Shown: positions 22,243 through 33,489, numbered from the stretch's first letter. The stretch is 64,000 nucleotides of DNA from Agriotes lineatus (GCA_940337035.1 CALNHX010005178.1:48085-112084), one strand, 5' to 3'. Made by a program: numbers and translations. The notes: generated by a model from the letters alone, not told the origin.

Positions 22243-23342
22243 TGTAACGGTGCACACCCTGATTGCTTTTAGCTCGTGTATGTGCCTACGTTGTGTAATG
22301 TTTTTCTGGTTACGGCGGGTGATTTGGAGGAGTTACAGTTGCTTAACCTGAGCTTTCGTACTTAGGCTAACTTTGCTAAAAGAAAACAACGTCATGGGAA
22401 TTGATTGTTCTTTATTAGGACCAAAGTAAAAGCACTACATTACTCTTACAATTATTGCGCTGTTTCGGAGCCTAACCGGGCGTCGGCGTTTGTTATTATC
22501 TCGCCTCGCGGCAAGGAAGGCTGTCTTCCGGCCTGAGTCTTGTTACTATGGGGACTGGCGGTGTTAAGTAAAGTAATAGAAAGGCAAAGAATTGGTACTC
22601 ACGCTTCTACTAACTAGAAAAAGAAAACCTCGCAATGTCGGGCTGCGCTGTACCTAAGGAAATAAGAAAGACAAAGAGTTGGTAAGCAACGCTCCCTTAT
22701 TAACGAGGAAAGAGAGACCTCGCAATCTCAGGTTGCGCTGTACCTAGTGAGATAAGAAAGACAAAGAGGTGGTACTCAACGCTCCCTTACTAACGAGGAC
22801 AAAGAGACCTCGCAATGTCAGGTTGCGCTGTACCTAGCGAAATAAGTAAGACAAAGAGTTGACACTCAACGCTCCTTTACGTGATCAGCTGTTGTAGTAG
22901 TTCTTCGTATTGCGAGCAGAACTACTACCTATACCAGACCTCGTTTTTCTGCTCTCTGCCGTTCCATGCCGAGTGTTTTATGCAACTTACTAAAGCCCCT
23001 CCATCCTGGGTCGCGGGATGGTTAGCCAATCACAAAGAAATCTAAATTTCGTTGCTATAGCGACGCGCTGTTAATTGGTAGTTTCCCTTCCAAAATCCAC
23101 GACGATTTTAATCCTTTTCTGTCAAGTTTTAAATTGCTGTTTCTCACGACTCACTTGGACACGTGTTTTCTTGGCTGAAATTGTAAAGTAATAAATCCCC
23201 AAGTCGGCGGTTTGGGCTGTTTGTTTCTCAAATCCGCCTAAGCCCCTGGTCATAAATCTAATATAGAATTTTTCGTCTCTCGCCCTGAATATTAATTATA
23301 TTTCTCGGCATTCTCAACAGCTGCGAGATGCGTCGAATTACA
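22243..23342 (+). mobile_element. Probable LTR (family C) with internal 90-bp tandem repeats
   Basis: The segment begins TGTAACGG and ends GAATTACA, giving TGTAA...TTACA inverted ends. It is markedly richer in GC than its surroundings, carries AATAAA near 23190 and an internal tandem array. It starts like the LTRs at 32301 (TGTTACAG), 56241 (TGTTACGG) and 62634 (TGTAACG). No 4-bp duplication is visible (left flank ATAT, right flank ACCT), so it is not a clean solo LTR. TGGTCAAAC three bases after the end could be a primer-binding site. Gypsy-like assignment is by analogy. Confidence 0.45.
22565..22885 (+). repeat. Tandem array, ~90-bp unit, about 3.5 copies
   Basis: Units share AATAAGAAAGACAAAGAG, CAACGCTCCCTTA, GACCTCGCAAT and GGTTGCGCTGTACCTA, with starts near 22574, 22661, 22751 and 22841. 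The second and third units are most alike. The first is the most diverged. Confidence 0.9.
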
Positions 23343-23770
23343 ACCTGGTCAAACAAACAAAAGCTTTCGTTTACGATTTACAATTGTTTACTTCTATCAT
23401 ACATAAAATACATCTATAAAATACGGGTTACTATCGTCCTATCGAGTGGGTGGAAACACGGGAAAAGTGGTTGGAACGAAAATAGTAGTTGTGCGGAAGC
23501 GTGGGTGAGTGAGGAAAAATAGAAAAAGCGAAGAAACTGTGAGTAAATAAACTCTCAATAGAAAATTTAGAGGTTATAGAAATAGCAATAAGGAGGAAAA
23601 TTGTATGGGCGAGTAGTGATAAGGAAAGATAAGCAGAAACCGTCAGACGCAGGAGCCAGCTCGACGAAAAGAGGATAGGCAACACATTGTACAAGGCGAA
23701 GTTTGAATGGTGGTAGAAATACTCAACGCGTAAAATTAGGTCAGGCAGTTTCTAGGAGGATACGAGGCGA

Positions 23771-24472
23771 GTGGAAAACTTAATAAAAATGAGTGATAGT
23801 GAAGAATACGAGACTGATGAAGTAACAGGGAAGAGAAGACCAAAACGAAGTCCTATAAAAAAGTATAAGGAAGAACGAGACAAAATGGATGCGATCCTTG
23901 AGATACTGAAAGAACTAAAGTCAGAAGTACAACTAATCAGAACGGAACAGCAAGATTTTGCAGAGGAAATAAAAAATCTTAAAAAGGAGAACAAAAATCT
24001 GAAAACCGAAAATGAGAATCTTAAAAAGGAAAATAGGGAGATTAGGAAGGAACTAGGAGAGGTGAAGAATAGTCTGGAATGGATGGAAAAAGAAAAAAGG
24101 AAAAATAATGTGGTATTGCATGGGTTAGTAATGAATGCAAGTGATCAAAAAGTACTGAAAGGGGCAGTGAACAATTTTGTAAGAGAACACCTAGGAATAG
24201 ATATAAAAATCAAAGCAGCCTACAAGGTTGGAGAGAAAACCTGTTTAGTAGAGCTAGAAAACGAGCAGGAAAAATCAAAGATTATGGAAAATAAAAGCAA
24301 GCTAAAAGGTTTAAAAGAGGATAAAATTTACATTAACAACGATCTAACAAAGAAAGAAAGAACTATGCAAAGAGAAATAAGGAGACGGGCACAAGAGGAA
24401 AGGAAAAGTGGGAAAAAAGTGGAAATTGGATACAGTAAGATAATGATAGAGGGAGTAGAATGGAGATGGTGA
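23771..24472 (+). CDS. RTE-like LINE ORF1, coiled-coil RNA-binding protein
   Basis: The 233-residue frame is open. Residues 35-105 form a strong coiled coil made of repeated KNLKKENKNLKTENENL-type heptads, likely for trimerisation. From about 113 the sequence resembles an RRM-like and C-terminal domain pair of LINE ORF1 chaperones (NNVVLHGLVMN, VKAAYKVG-like, LKEDKIYINNDLTKKER, then a basic helix). The family role is to coat element RNA and act as a nucleic-acid chaperone. A second in-frame ATG (MSDSEEYETDEV) lies six codons downstream and may be the true start. Confidence 0.75.
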   Translation: MENLIKMSDSEEYETDEVTGKRRPKRSPIKKYKEERDKMDAILEILKELKSEVQLIRTEQQDFAEEIKNLKKENKNLKTENENLKKENREIRKELGEVKNSLEWMEKEKRKNNVVLHGLVMNASDQKVLKGAVNNFVREHLGIDIKIKAAYKVGEKTCLVELENEQEKSKIMENKSKLKGLKEDKIYINNDLTKKERTMQREIRRRAQEERKSGKKVEIGYSKIMIEGVEWRW

Positions 24473-24579
24473 AAAAAATTAGAAATAGCTATTCCAAAAA
24501 TTGATGGAGGTAACTCCTCAAAAAACGGATAAAGGAAAACCGGGCTGGACAAATAGAGAAGACGACCATAGCAAAGAAA

Positions 24580-26473
24580 ATGGACCAAGAGAAGAAAAAC
24601 GAATGGAGAATAAGTACATGGAACATAAGGGGAACAAATTATGAAGGGGCTTTCAAGAGTTTGGAGCAAGAATTACAGAGATATAGGATACAGATAGGAG
24701 CAGTGCAAGAGACAAAACAAAAGGGAACTTTTATAATGGAGTTACAAAATTACATATTATTCCATAGCGGGGGAGACACCAAGATATATGGAACAGCCTT
24801 CCTAATAGACAAAACGGTTATCAACCAATAATTGGCAAATATAGTAAGCACGATGAAACCAATGATAATGGTCTAAGGCTAATAAATTTTGCGGCCGGCA
24901 GAACGATGAAAATTATGAGCACCTTCTTCAACCACAAGAATATTCACATGGGCACATGGCGGATACCAGGGCGAAATAAAGCAAACCAAATAGACCATTT
25001 TCTAATCCAGGAAAAAGACGCGAAAAGAGTGAAAGATATAAGAAGTCAAAGAGGAGCGGAAATGAACACAGACCATTACTTAGTAAGAATAAGAATGGAT
25101 CAGAAAGATGTAATAAAAAGACCAACAGAAACTAAGAAAAAGGAAAAGAAACACTTAAACCTAGATGAATTGATGAAGGAAAAAGAGAAGAGATTATACC
25201 AAGACGAAACTGAAACAGAACTAAATACGGATCAAGAACCAACAACGGTAGAAGATAAATGGAAAAACATAAAAGAAGCGGTTAAAAGGGCAGCAGAAAA
25301 AGTCTTAAATGAGAAAAAATACGTAAAAAAGCAGACGTGGTTCAACGAAGAGTGTAGATTAGCTTTGGAAAAAAAGAGAGAAACTTGGCTACAGATGCTA
25401 CAGCAACATAATGAAGAAAGTGAGAGGAAGTACAGAGAACAAAAGCTTGAGACGAAAAGGATATTGCGAAGCCGAAAAAGAAAATATCAAGAAGATAAAT
25501 TAGAAGAATTGGAAGAGAAGTACAAAAGAAAAGAAATAAGAAATTTTTACCAAGATGCAAAAAGAATAAAAAAAGGCTTTCAGGAAAAAACAGTATTTAT
25601 AAAAAGTAAAGATGGAAACCTGATAGGAGAAAACAAAAAATCTTGAGGAGGTGGAAAGAACATTTTGAACAAGTATTAAACTAAAAAACAGAACAACAAG
25701 AAATAGAGGAAGAAAACGAAATCGAAGAGAACATAACACAAAGAAAAGAAGAAGAAAGAGAATCAGCACCAACTAAAGAGGAAGTAGCCAAGTACATACA
25801 AGAACAAAAAAATAAGAAATCCCCAGGAGAAAATGAAATATATGCAGAGTTTACCAAATATGGAGGCAAAGAACTGGAAGAAAAAATATGGAAGATGATA
25901 AAAATGGTGTGGGAAACAGAAAACTTACCGCAAGAATGGAAGAAATCCATAATTGTACCGATTCACAAAAAAGGGGAAAAAGCAGAGTGTACGAATTACC
26001 GAGGAATTGCCCTCCTGGACACAACATACAAGATTCTAGCAAAAATAATTAAGGCAAGACTAGAAGTGCACGTAGAAATGGAAATAGGTGAATATCAGTG
26101 CGGTTTTAGACGATATAGATCAGTTATGGATCAGATATCTACAATAAAAGAAATTCAAATGATAGGCTATGAACATAATATAGAAATGTATGCAATTTTC
26201 ATTGATTTTAAACAAGCATATGACAGTATAAACAGAAAAAAAATGTTCAAAATCTTGAAAACATTCAGCATCGATAAAAAGTTAAGGAATTTAATAAAAG
26301 AAACAATGACCAATACAGAGAACAAAGTGAGGTATAATGGGCAACTTTCAGAAAATGTTAAAACAAAAACGGGATTGAGACAGGGAGACCCCCTCTCTAC
26401 AATTATATTTAACGTAGTGTTGGAAGCGGTTATGAGAAGCAGCCAAATGAACAGAAGTGGATCAATTAAAACT
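24580..26473 (+). pseudogene. RTE-like LINE ORF2, 5' half: endonuclease remnant and RT fingers/palm
   Basis: The frame opens with WRISTWNIRG and AVQETKQ, the first endonuclease blocks, then stops at 24829. The next conserved part found (NQIDHFLIQE, NTDHYLVRIR) is the C-terminal endonuclease block in another frame from about 24831, so roughly 100 residues, including the GDFNA-type block, are deleted. A one-base shift in an A-run near 25638 and a TAA at 25681-25683 follow. RT blocks then run from about 25690: NYRGIALL, FIDFKQAYDS and LRQGDPLS. The frame is cut by the Jockey insertion at 26473 and continues at 30863. Confidence 0.85.
26464..26473. repeat. Target-site duplication of the Jockey insertion, left copy
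   Basis: AATTAAAACT here is repeated at 30853-30862. The first T of the adjacent poly-T (element poly-A) is shared. Confidence 0.9.
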
Positions 26474-26649
26474 TTTTTTTTTAAATACTTTATTGTCAGC
26501 TCAGCACAATATGCTATACATGACAGGGATAGTTTAAAAGTTTTTAACATTAAATCACTATGCACTACTATACATTACTGGTTGTTAATTGATGTGTTAA
26601 TGATAAGAGGCGTACGCAAAATGGAGTTCATTTTAAACCGAGTAACTGA

Positions 26650-28341
26650 TCATTCACTTTCACTGCCTAGTAAGTCGATCGGTAGCTTCCTTTTGAGTCT
26701 AGTGTGTATTGAACGTTTTCCCAGGTTATAATAGACTGCACCTTCACACTGATCGATGTTATCATAGAAAGATTTAGCCACTTTCTTGATGAACTCTTCT
26801 ATAGGGGGAATGCCTGTTTCTCTGTGTAGCTGGGAGTTTCTTGTGAACCATTCAGCATTAGTAATTATACGTATCACTTTGTTTTGCAAAACTTGGAGTT
26901 TTTTCAAGTTGGTTTTTGCTGTTGAACTCCAGATACTGCATCCATATGTAAGAATAGGCCGTATGATGGACGAGTAGATAAGTGTACCACATTTGATTTT
27001 TAATGGTGATTTTTTATTTAAAATTGGGTATAGTATGCCAAGTCGCGCGTAGGATTCGGATAATTTTTTATTTATGTGGAAACTCCAAGTTAGTCGTTTA
27101 TCAAGATGAATTCCCAGATATTTGACAGCGCTTTCTTTAGGGTTCCACGGTACTGGGGTGTTGTTTATGACTATGTTAGGCGGTTCTAGGGGGCGGCGTA
27201 GAGTAAAGATTTTTGTTTCACATTTGTCTGCGTTAATGTTTATGGACCACATGGTGAACCACTGATTTATTTGGTCAATACTCCGCTGTAGTTTGATAAC
27301 TGCTCTATTGATGTCAAGGTCTTGTGTAAGAATTGCCGTGTCGTCTGCATACATGGCTAGGTCAGCTCCCGGGACTTCAGGAATATCTTTCATATATATG
27401 TTAAATAGGGTGGGTCCCAATAGTGACCCCTGTGGCACACCGGCAGATATGTGATGGGTGGTTGAAAAGTAAGAATTTACCCGGACCTGGAAGGTTCTGT
27501 CTGTCAAGAATGATTTTATTGTCGATAGAAGATAGGTGGGTGGACTAGTTTCGAGGAGTTTGTATATAAGGCCTTTTGTCCAAATGCGGTCAAATGCTTG
27601 GGCTACATCGATAAATGCTACAAGCGTATGTTTTTTGGATTCAAATCCTTCTTCGATTTTTTCAGTGAGTCTCAGTAGCTGGTGCGCGGTGGAGTGATGA
27701 GGTCTGAAGCCAAATTGGAGGTGAGGGAGAAGGTGGCGCTCGTTCAGGAATAGTTGTAGGCGAGTTAATAGTGCACGTTCAAGGAGTTTGGAAATGGATG
27801 ATAATAGGCTTATAGGACGGAAATTTTTTGGATTATCGTGTTTTTTGCCTGGTTTAGGTATCATCACGATAATGGCTTGTTTCCAGGCGGAGGGAAAATA
27901 TCCGTTTCTTAGACAGGCATTGAATACGGCTGTTAAATATGCGATAGATTTTTTCGGCAAGTTTTTGAGAATTATATTTGAGATCATGTCCTTTCCAGGC
28001 GCTTTCTTTGTTTTTAGCTTGTTAATGTAGTTTTTGATTTCAATTGGAGATATTGGCTCGGAGAGTGTGATAGCAGTAAAATCATGGCTTTCGAGTTCTC
28101 TTTCAACAAGTTGTACATGATTCATATTATGATGGTTGGGGGGGGGTTGAAAATATGTTTTCCAAGTGCTCTGCGAATGCTTCGCATTTGTCTTTATCGT
28201 GAGTAATAGGTATTCCTTGTACTCGCAGTGTCGGGATGGTATCTGGTTGTCTGAGGATTCGTTTCGTAGCTCTCCACATGTGGGGGTCACCTGGGTTGAG
28301 CGACTCAATATAATGGTTGTAATTTGCGATTCTAGTTTCAT
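26650..28341 (-). pseudogene. Jockey ORF2, C-terminal part: reverse transcriptase
   Basis: The frame carries KKAPGKDMISNIILKNL, PKNFRPISLLS, FIDVAQAFDRIW, SAGVPQGSLLGPTLFNIYM and the catalytic MYADDTAIL, in the usual Jockey order. It then has YLGIHLDKRLTW and the C-terminal LQVLQNKVIRIITNAEWF block. It ends at 26650-26652. It overlaps the endonuclease frame by about 210 bp because a nine-C run at 28138-28146 (minus strand) is one base too long, or two too short, for a continuous ORF2. Eight Cs would join the frames. There is no RNase H, as usual for Jockey. Confidence 0.9.
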
Positions 28342-29371
28342 CTAGTTCAGTTCTTACTTGTCTGATCAGTCTATTCAGATATACTTTAACATCCGGGTCA
28401 CGGGTATTTTGCCATAATCGCCGGGCTCGATGCTTTTCTCTTATGAGTTGTAGAACATGTGGGGAGGGACTTTGGTTACCGCGGTGGTTAGGTGATCTAG
28501 TGTGTTGAGTGCATAGTTGTATTGAACTGGCGGCAGTTGTTGTGAATATTTCGATGGCGTTGTCTATGTTCTCTAGAGTTGATATGTGAGTAGGACACGT
28601 TAGAGTGTCATCCATTTTAGTTCGAAATTGTTCCCAGTCGATTGGGCCATTTATCAATCGCGGTAGTTGGGGGTAATAGTAGGGAGTGTAGGTTAGCTTG
28701 AATATAACGGGCAAGTGATCAGAGTCGAGCTCGGTTACAACTGTCTGGTTTAGTGGGAGTTTAAGATTTTTGTGGACTATTATGTCGAGGATATCAGGTA
28801 ATTGATCTCGTCTGTACGGAAAATAAGTATAGTCGGGTGGGGTAGATATTTGCGCTCCTATTTGCGAGGAGATGTTTTCGAGTTTTATACCATTAGGATT
28901 TGTTCTCCTACATCCCCAGTTCTCATGTTTGCAATTTAAGTCTCCAACGAGTAGTGTAGTTTCTTGGCTGCTGAAGATATGTTGTAAATCCTCCTGGAGT
29001 AGTTGATTATTGGGGGGTTTATAGGATGAGATAATTCTTAGTGTGGCATTATTTGCCAGTGTAAGGCTGATTCCTACTGCTTCTAGCTGGCGGATATTAT
29101 CCATAACTATAGGGATGGCAGCGAGTTTACGTTTTATAACTATTGCCGATCCACCCCATCCAATTGCATTAATTCGATCTCTTCTAAAGATTTGATAACC
29201 AGGAATGGAGAACTTTTCGTTTTCAATAAGATGAGTTTCTGTGATACATGCGAGATCAATATTATGTCTGGCTAAAAATGCTATGAAGGTTGCTTTTTGT
29301 TGCTTCAATCCATTAGCGTTCCAGTTTAGGAGGGTTAACTCATTTATAGGGTGTAGATTATTTAGCGCCAT
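28127..29371 (-). pseudogene. Jockey ORF2, N-terminal part: APE-type endonuclease
   Basis: Start chosen at the ATG 29369-29371, which overlaps the end of ORF1 by 14 bp; the frame is also open upstream but that part is inside ORF1. Endonuclease blocks are LLNWNANGLKQQK, CITETHL (catalytic E), VGDLNCKHENWG (D and N) and LDSDHLPV (D-H). A linker rich in charged residues leads to the frameshifted C-run at 28138, after which the frame soon stops. With the homopolymer corrected the two halves would form one protein of about 900 residues. Confidence 0.9.
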
Positions 29372-30575
29372 TTTGGAGTAGCATGGGAATGAGGGACACG
29401 ATAAAATTTTTGATTTGGTCAATGTATGGGGTGATGATTTCCAGAATGGATTTAAGAATATTTGGGATAGTAAAGTTGGTGGAGGTCGAGTTAGTTGATG
29501 CTGAGTTACTAGGTTCAGGGACAGGTAGATTTCTTTGAAGGTGTGATGCATATGTTGCATTAGTTGTGATTTTACCAGTGATTTGGGAATTCGGATTATG
29601 GGATTTAATAAGAGGAGGTGATGATTTGTTGTTGTAGTGTTGTAAGTATGAGCAGCCTCTATAATTTGCCGTATGGTCCCCACCACAATTGACGCAGGCG
29701 GGTTTATCTGATTGTTTGTTCTTCTTGCACTGAGAGTAGTGATGTGACTCTGTGCATTTGACACATCTAGGTGGCAAGTGGCAGTAGTTCTTGGTGTGCC
29801 CTGCACGTTGACAGTTGGAGCATTGAGGTGTATCGCCGTTTCTACGTCTTAGTTCAACTGTTATTACACAATGGAGTAATCTATTTAGGTTAAAGATGTT
29901 TTTTGCGTTGTCGTTTTTACTGAGTTCTACCGCAATAATTGGCATTGGTTCTCTTTTGTGATTTAATAATCGGGTGGTTTTTGTCGCAGGATATTTTAGG
30001 TTGATTAGCTCTGCTTGTATTTCGTGTTCCGTTATAGAGATCGGGACGTTACGAATGATGACCGAAAGATTGCTGTTTTCTGGGTTCCGATAGGTATAAT
30101 AGTTTACTTTATGGTCGTCGTAGTATTTTGTTAACTTTCGATAATCATCAGGGGAATTAAGGTTGATTCTTAATTCCTTGCCTCTGTAGGTAGTTGTAAA
30201 GTCTTCAGAGATCGTCGCTTTTATGTCAGTGATGATATTTTGATAGTTCGTTCCATTCGGCAAGAATATTGGAGGGATCTTTGGTTTAGAGGGTATTTCT
30301 GTAGAAGTGTTATACGTTGCGGTATGTGGGGTGGACGGAGTTTGTTCACGGGGTTGTAGCGCGTAGAATTTATTCTGTGTAACTAGCGAGTCATTTGTAA
30401 ACAGGTATTTTTTGTTGTAATCCTGTTCTTCAGGTGAAGAGAGAGTTCGTTTATTTGAGTTGGTTTCTTTAATTAATATGGGTTCATGTTCCATATCGGT
30501 TAAGTTGGAAATCGCCTTAGAGCCTTGGATGATTAGGTTTGGAGGTTTTAACGAATATTTATGTTGATCATTCAT
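29358..30575 (-). CDS. Jockey ORF1, Gag-like protein with three CCHC knuckles
   Basis: The 405-residue frame is intact. An RRM-like PRE/C2HC-associated region lies at about 165-245 (SVIIRNVPISITEHEIQAEL). It is followed by three zinc knuckles: CSNCQRAGHTKNYC (252-265), CVKCTESHHYSQC (271-283) and CVNCGGDHTANYRGC (294-308). The Ser/Asn-rich tail ends in a hydrophobic stretch. In Jockey-family elements this protein binds element RNA and directs it to the nucleus or telomere. The start was chosen as the first ATG in the frame, 277 bp from the element 5' end. Confidence 0.9.
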   Translation of the reverse strand: MNDQHKYSLKPPNLIIQGSKAISNLTDMEHEPILIKETNSNKRTLSSPEEQDYNKKYLFTNDSLVTQNKFYALQPREQTPSTPHTATYNTSTEIPSKPKIPPIFLPNGTNYQNIITDIKATISEDFTTTYRGKELRINLNSPDDYRKLTKYYDDHKVNYYTYRNPENSNLSVIIRNVPISITEHEIQAELINLKYPATKTTRLLNHKREPMPIIAVELSKNDNAKNIFNLNRLLHCVITVELRRRNGDTPQCSNCQRAGHTKNYCHLPPRCVKCTESHHYSQCKKNKQSDKPACVNCGGDHTANYRGCSYLQHYNNKSSPPLIKSHNPNSQITGKITTNATYASHLQRNLPVPEPSNSASTNSTSTNFTIPNILKSILEIITPYIDQIKNFIVSLIPMLLQNGAK

Positions 30576-30852
30576 TTCTGTATGTTAAGAATTCGTTTAT
30601 TTAAATTAAACGAGAATCGGGATAGGTTATCAGTTGGGGCAGCTGGACTCACCATTATCGGCGATAGCCGCGTGCACTTATACTGGTCACCTTATGTTAA
30701 TGTTCGGATTCTGAGGATTAATTAAACAGAAATGATTTAAATACGTACAAAGTACGTTTAAATATGTTCTTGTTACTTGCAACCGCACGGTAGAAAGATT
30801 AACGTGAGAAAATCAAATACGTCCGCACAGTATCGAGGCTGCAGTGCAACAT

Positions 30853-30862
30853 AATTAAAACT
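30853..30862. repeat. Target-site duplication of the Jockey insertion, right copy
   Basis: AATTAAAACT matches 26464-26473. Confidence 0.9.
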
Positions 30863-31684
30863 AAAAGTCACCAAGTCCTCGCGTATGCGGACGATGTGAC
30901 AATAGTAACAAGATCAATGCAGGAAATGCGAGAAAGAGTTAAAATTTTCGAATATGAAGCAAGAAAAGTGGGTTTGGTGATAAACACAGAAAAAACAAAA
31001 ATAATGAAGCTAAGTGGCAAAGGTGACAACACAAGTACAGGAAAAGACGCGGTGGTAATAAAAACGATAGGTGAAAAAGAGCTAATAATAGAAAAAGTGC
31101 GAGAATTTACTTTCCTAGGAACGGTAATTACGGAAAACCTCGACTACAGCAAGGAAATAAAAGTAAGATTGGTGAAAGCGAACAGAAGTGCGGGCGCCTT
31201 AAAAGATGTGCTAAGTTCAAAATTAGTATCGCGAAGAGCAAAGTTAAGGCTTTATAAGACAGTTATACGACCCACGGCAACGTATGCATGTGACACGTGG
31301 ACAATGGGTGTAGCGGACCAGAACTTGGTAAGCAGATGGGAAAGAAAAATGTTGAGAAAATTTTTTGGAGGTGTACAAACGGAAGAAGGTTGGAGAAGAC
31401 GGACAAATGAAGAGGTACAGAGAATCTACGGAGAAACAGGAATAATAGATTTTATGAAAGCACAAAGGTTAAGATGGATGGGGCACGTATGGAGGCTGCC
31501 AGAGGGGAGAAATACAAGGATCCTGTTAGACGGAAGACGACATGAGGCAAGAAGAAGAGGCCGGCCAAGGGTCAGATGGAAAGAAGCGATGATGGAGGAC
31601 TTAGCAAGTAAAGGGATAGAAGATTGGAGAAACAAAATTACGGAGAAGAAACAATGGAGAGAGATTATTAAGCAATGGGCCTAA
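30863..31684 (+). pseudogene. RTE-like LINE ORF2, 3' half: RT palm/thumb and C-terminal domain
   Basis: The frame resumes directly after the right target duplication with the catalytic block LAYADDVTIVTRS, so the RT active site of this host copy survives. It continues through NTEKTKIMKLSG, FTFLGTVIT and the YKTVIRPTATYACDTWTM block. The typical basic C-terminus follows (LRWMGHVWRLPEGR, then a GRPRVRW arginine-rich patch), and it stops at 31682-31684. This half has no visible lesion, in contrast to the decayed 5' half. Confidence 0.9.
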
Positions 31685-31790
31685 AGGGCCTGTCAAAGCT
31701 TTTGTATATATCGTCCTAGAAATAAAATACCTAAAACAAAATTTGTCCTTCCTAGGAATAAAATAGCTAAGATAAAAATAATTGTCTGTA

Positions 31791-32296
31791 ATTACGCGAC
31801 CCTCACAGATATATATTACTAGCTTCGGTAGAAAACAAGTATTTCTAAAAATTGATTTTTGTTTTTATGAAACCTTACTTCAATGTCAAATGACAACTTT
31901 ATACCTGTCAATGTAATTTAAAATTATGAATTTGTTACCATATGCCATTCAATAAACACTAACAACGATCAGTAATTCCTATTTAATTATTTTACTTCGC
32001 CCTTTTAATGCTTTTCCTTGAGTTCGTTATATAAATACATGTAAATGTCACTTGTACAAGGAACACAATCCGCTCCCGTACGGATCCAACAGCATTGCGG
32101 CAGCTCCCAGCAGTTTCTTAACCTGTACAGCAAATCCAGTAGAAATACAATCAGCTACTAGCAACTGCATAAATCCGTCACCCAAAACACGACAGCATTC
32201 CCGTTACTTCCACCTGAATACTCGACCCAACTGTAATGTCTCTTCAAAATCGAACCAGCAGTCGTCAATCCAGCAACACTAGACTTGACAAGGTCC
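31791..32296. other. Unassigned stretch, possible Gln/Ser-rich coding fragment
   Basis: From 32047 an ATG-started frame of about 38 codons and an overlapping longer one both give Ser/Gln/Asn-rich peptides with no recognisable motif. Composition at 32050-32290 is richer in C than its surroundings. A (CA)ATAAA-type hexamer lies near 31950. I cannot tell a host gene fragment from transposon debris. The family-A LTR inserted at its right end. Confidence 0.3.
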
Positions 32297-32565
32297 AAGC
32301 TGTTACAGTATCAAACTGTTTTAATGACACCCACGAGTGAGTGAGTGCCAAATATTCGAACATGTCATCAACAACGGGTCAACGAGGTATACGTACGTGA
32401 ACTCGTTTCTCCTGCTTTGATTGCTTTTTAGTGCGGTTAAAACAATAATTAAATACTAAGTTTGATACCAATACTTTTCTTAATGCTGAATCTGTTTGTT
32501 GAAACAAGTGATAATACTTTTAGTGCAGTGGTTAACGTGAAAATCAGAAAAATCGCTTTCTTACA

Positions 32566-33413
32566 ATGCCTGGCGGACCGTGTACCAGCTGTTCAGCTAT
32601 TATCAGTCGCACCAGCCCTGGCATTCAGTGTGAAGGTTGCTGTAAAAGGGAATATCATCTGAAATGTATTAAACTGCCGGCAGCGCTCGGTGAACTGCTA
32701 CCGGATTCTGGCATCGCCTGGCGTTGCAAGGAATGTAAGGATAAACCTAGGGACGGTACCATCAAGATACTGCAGGAGCTCGTAATGAAAGTGAATTCCA
32801 TGATGACCGATTTGTCGGAACTGAAAACGGGACAATCTGCTCTGGTGAAAAAATAGACGATTTTAATGCTCAAATGGAAAATTTCAATAAATCCCCTAAG
32901 AAAGTCGAAGATATGCAGCAAGAGTTAACTACTGTTAAGAATGAATGTTTACTTCTCCGGACCGAATTTGAATTCTTCCAACAACAAGGTCGAATCAACA
33001 ACGTGGAAATTTGTGGCATTCCCGAGAAAAAAGGCGAAAACATTCTCTCGGCAGTCCTTAAAGTGGCTTCGGAAATAGGCATTACTATGCGTAATTAAGA
33101 CATTGTCACTTCGCACCGAGTCGCACGTTTTTCTGGCGATTCCTTAGGGAGCAAAAAAACTGAGTTTCTAAATGCCGCTAAAAACATGGATATCCAGGTT
33201 TAAATACTCAAAATCTGGGTTTTGGAAAAAACTCAGAGATGTTCATTAATGAGCATCTATCCCCTTACTTTAAAAAAAGGCACGTGAGTTTTCTAGAATC
33301 ACAAATTATAAATACTGCTGGGTAAAAAAAAATAAAATTTTTGTTAAGAAGGATGACGCTTCTCGGGCCATTTACGTTTCGAACGAAAATGTGCTGTCTC
33401 GTTTACGGGAATA
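32566..33413 (+). pseudogene. CR1-like ORF1 with PHD-type zinc finger
   Basis: The N-terminus CTSCSAIISR...IQCEGCCKREYHLKC...WRCKEC has the Cys4-His-Cys3 spacing of a PHD-like finger found in ORF1 of many insect CR1-like LINEs. A coiled-coil region follows (DLSELKTGQSALV, then the shifted frame MQQELTTVKNECLLLRTEF). An RRM-like region begins NNVEICGIPEKKGENIL. A frameshift near 32856 and a TAA at 33096-33098 break it. Downstream pieces (IVTSHRVARFS, then a block ending NENVLSRL near 33409) complete the family pattern in shifted frames. Confidence 0.75.
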
Positions 33414-33489
33414 ATTATATATAGAACGAACTTTTTACGTATCATCTCTAATCAAAATGGCTTCTATGAGCGACACTTTTTTAATTTAT

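Larger units (their letters stand above)
26474..30852 (-). mobile_element. Jockey LINE, full length, near intact
   Basis: Read on the minus strand it has a 5' UTR (30852-30576), ORF1 with three zinc knuckles, ORF2 overlapping it by about 14 bp, a short 3' UTR with AATAAA (26489-26494) and a poly-A tail (T-run to 26482). The 10-bp target duplication AATTAAAACT flanks it. Removing the element and one copy restores an open frame in the RTE-like host (K-T-K-S-H-Q-V-L-A-Y-A-D-D). The only coding defect seen is a one-base length change in a nine-C run of ORF2. It is younger than its decayed host. Confidence 0.95.
23427..31790 (+). mobile_element. RTE-like LINE, decayed, split by a Jockey insertion
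   Basis: A purine-rich 5' UTR (about 23427-23770) leads to a coiled-coil ORF1, then an APE-endonuclease/RT ORF2, then a 3' tail with repeated CCTAG(A/G)AATAAAATA near 31720-31790. The RT style (NYRGIALLDTTYKIL, LRQGDPLSTIIFN) and the C-terminal RLRWMGHVWRLPEGR...GRPRVRW block are characteristic of RTE-like elements; the exact clade is uncertain. ORF2 has lost much of its endonuclease, carries a frameshift and a stop, and holds a complete Jockey at 26474-30852. Both limits are estimates. Confidence 0.75.

Noticed and set aside
24928..26042. Leu/Phe/Ser-rich minus-strand frames opposite the RTE-like ORF2
   Set aside because: They are antisense translations of a purine-rich coding strand.
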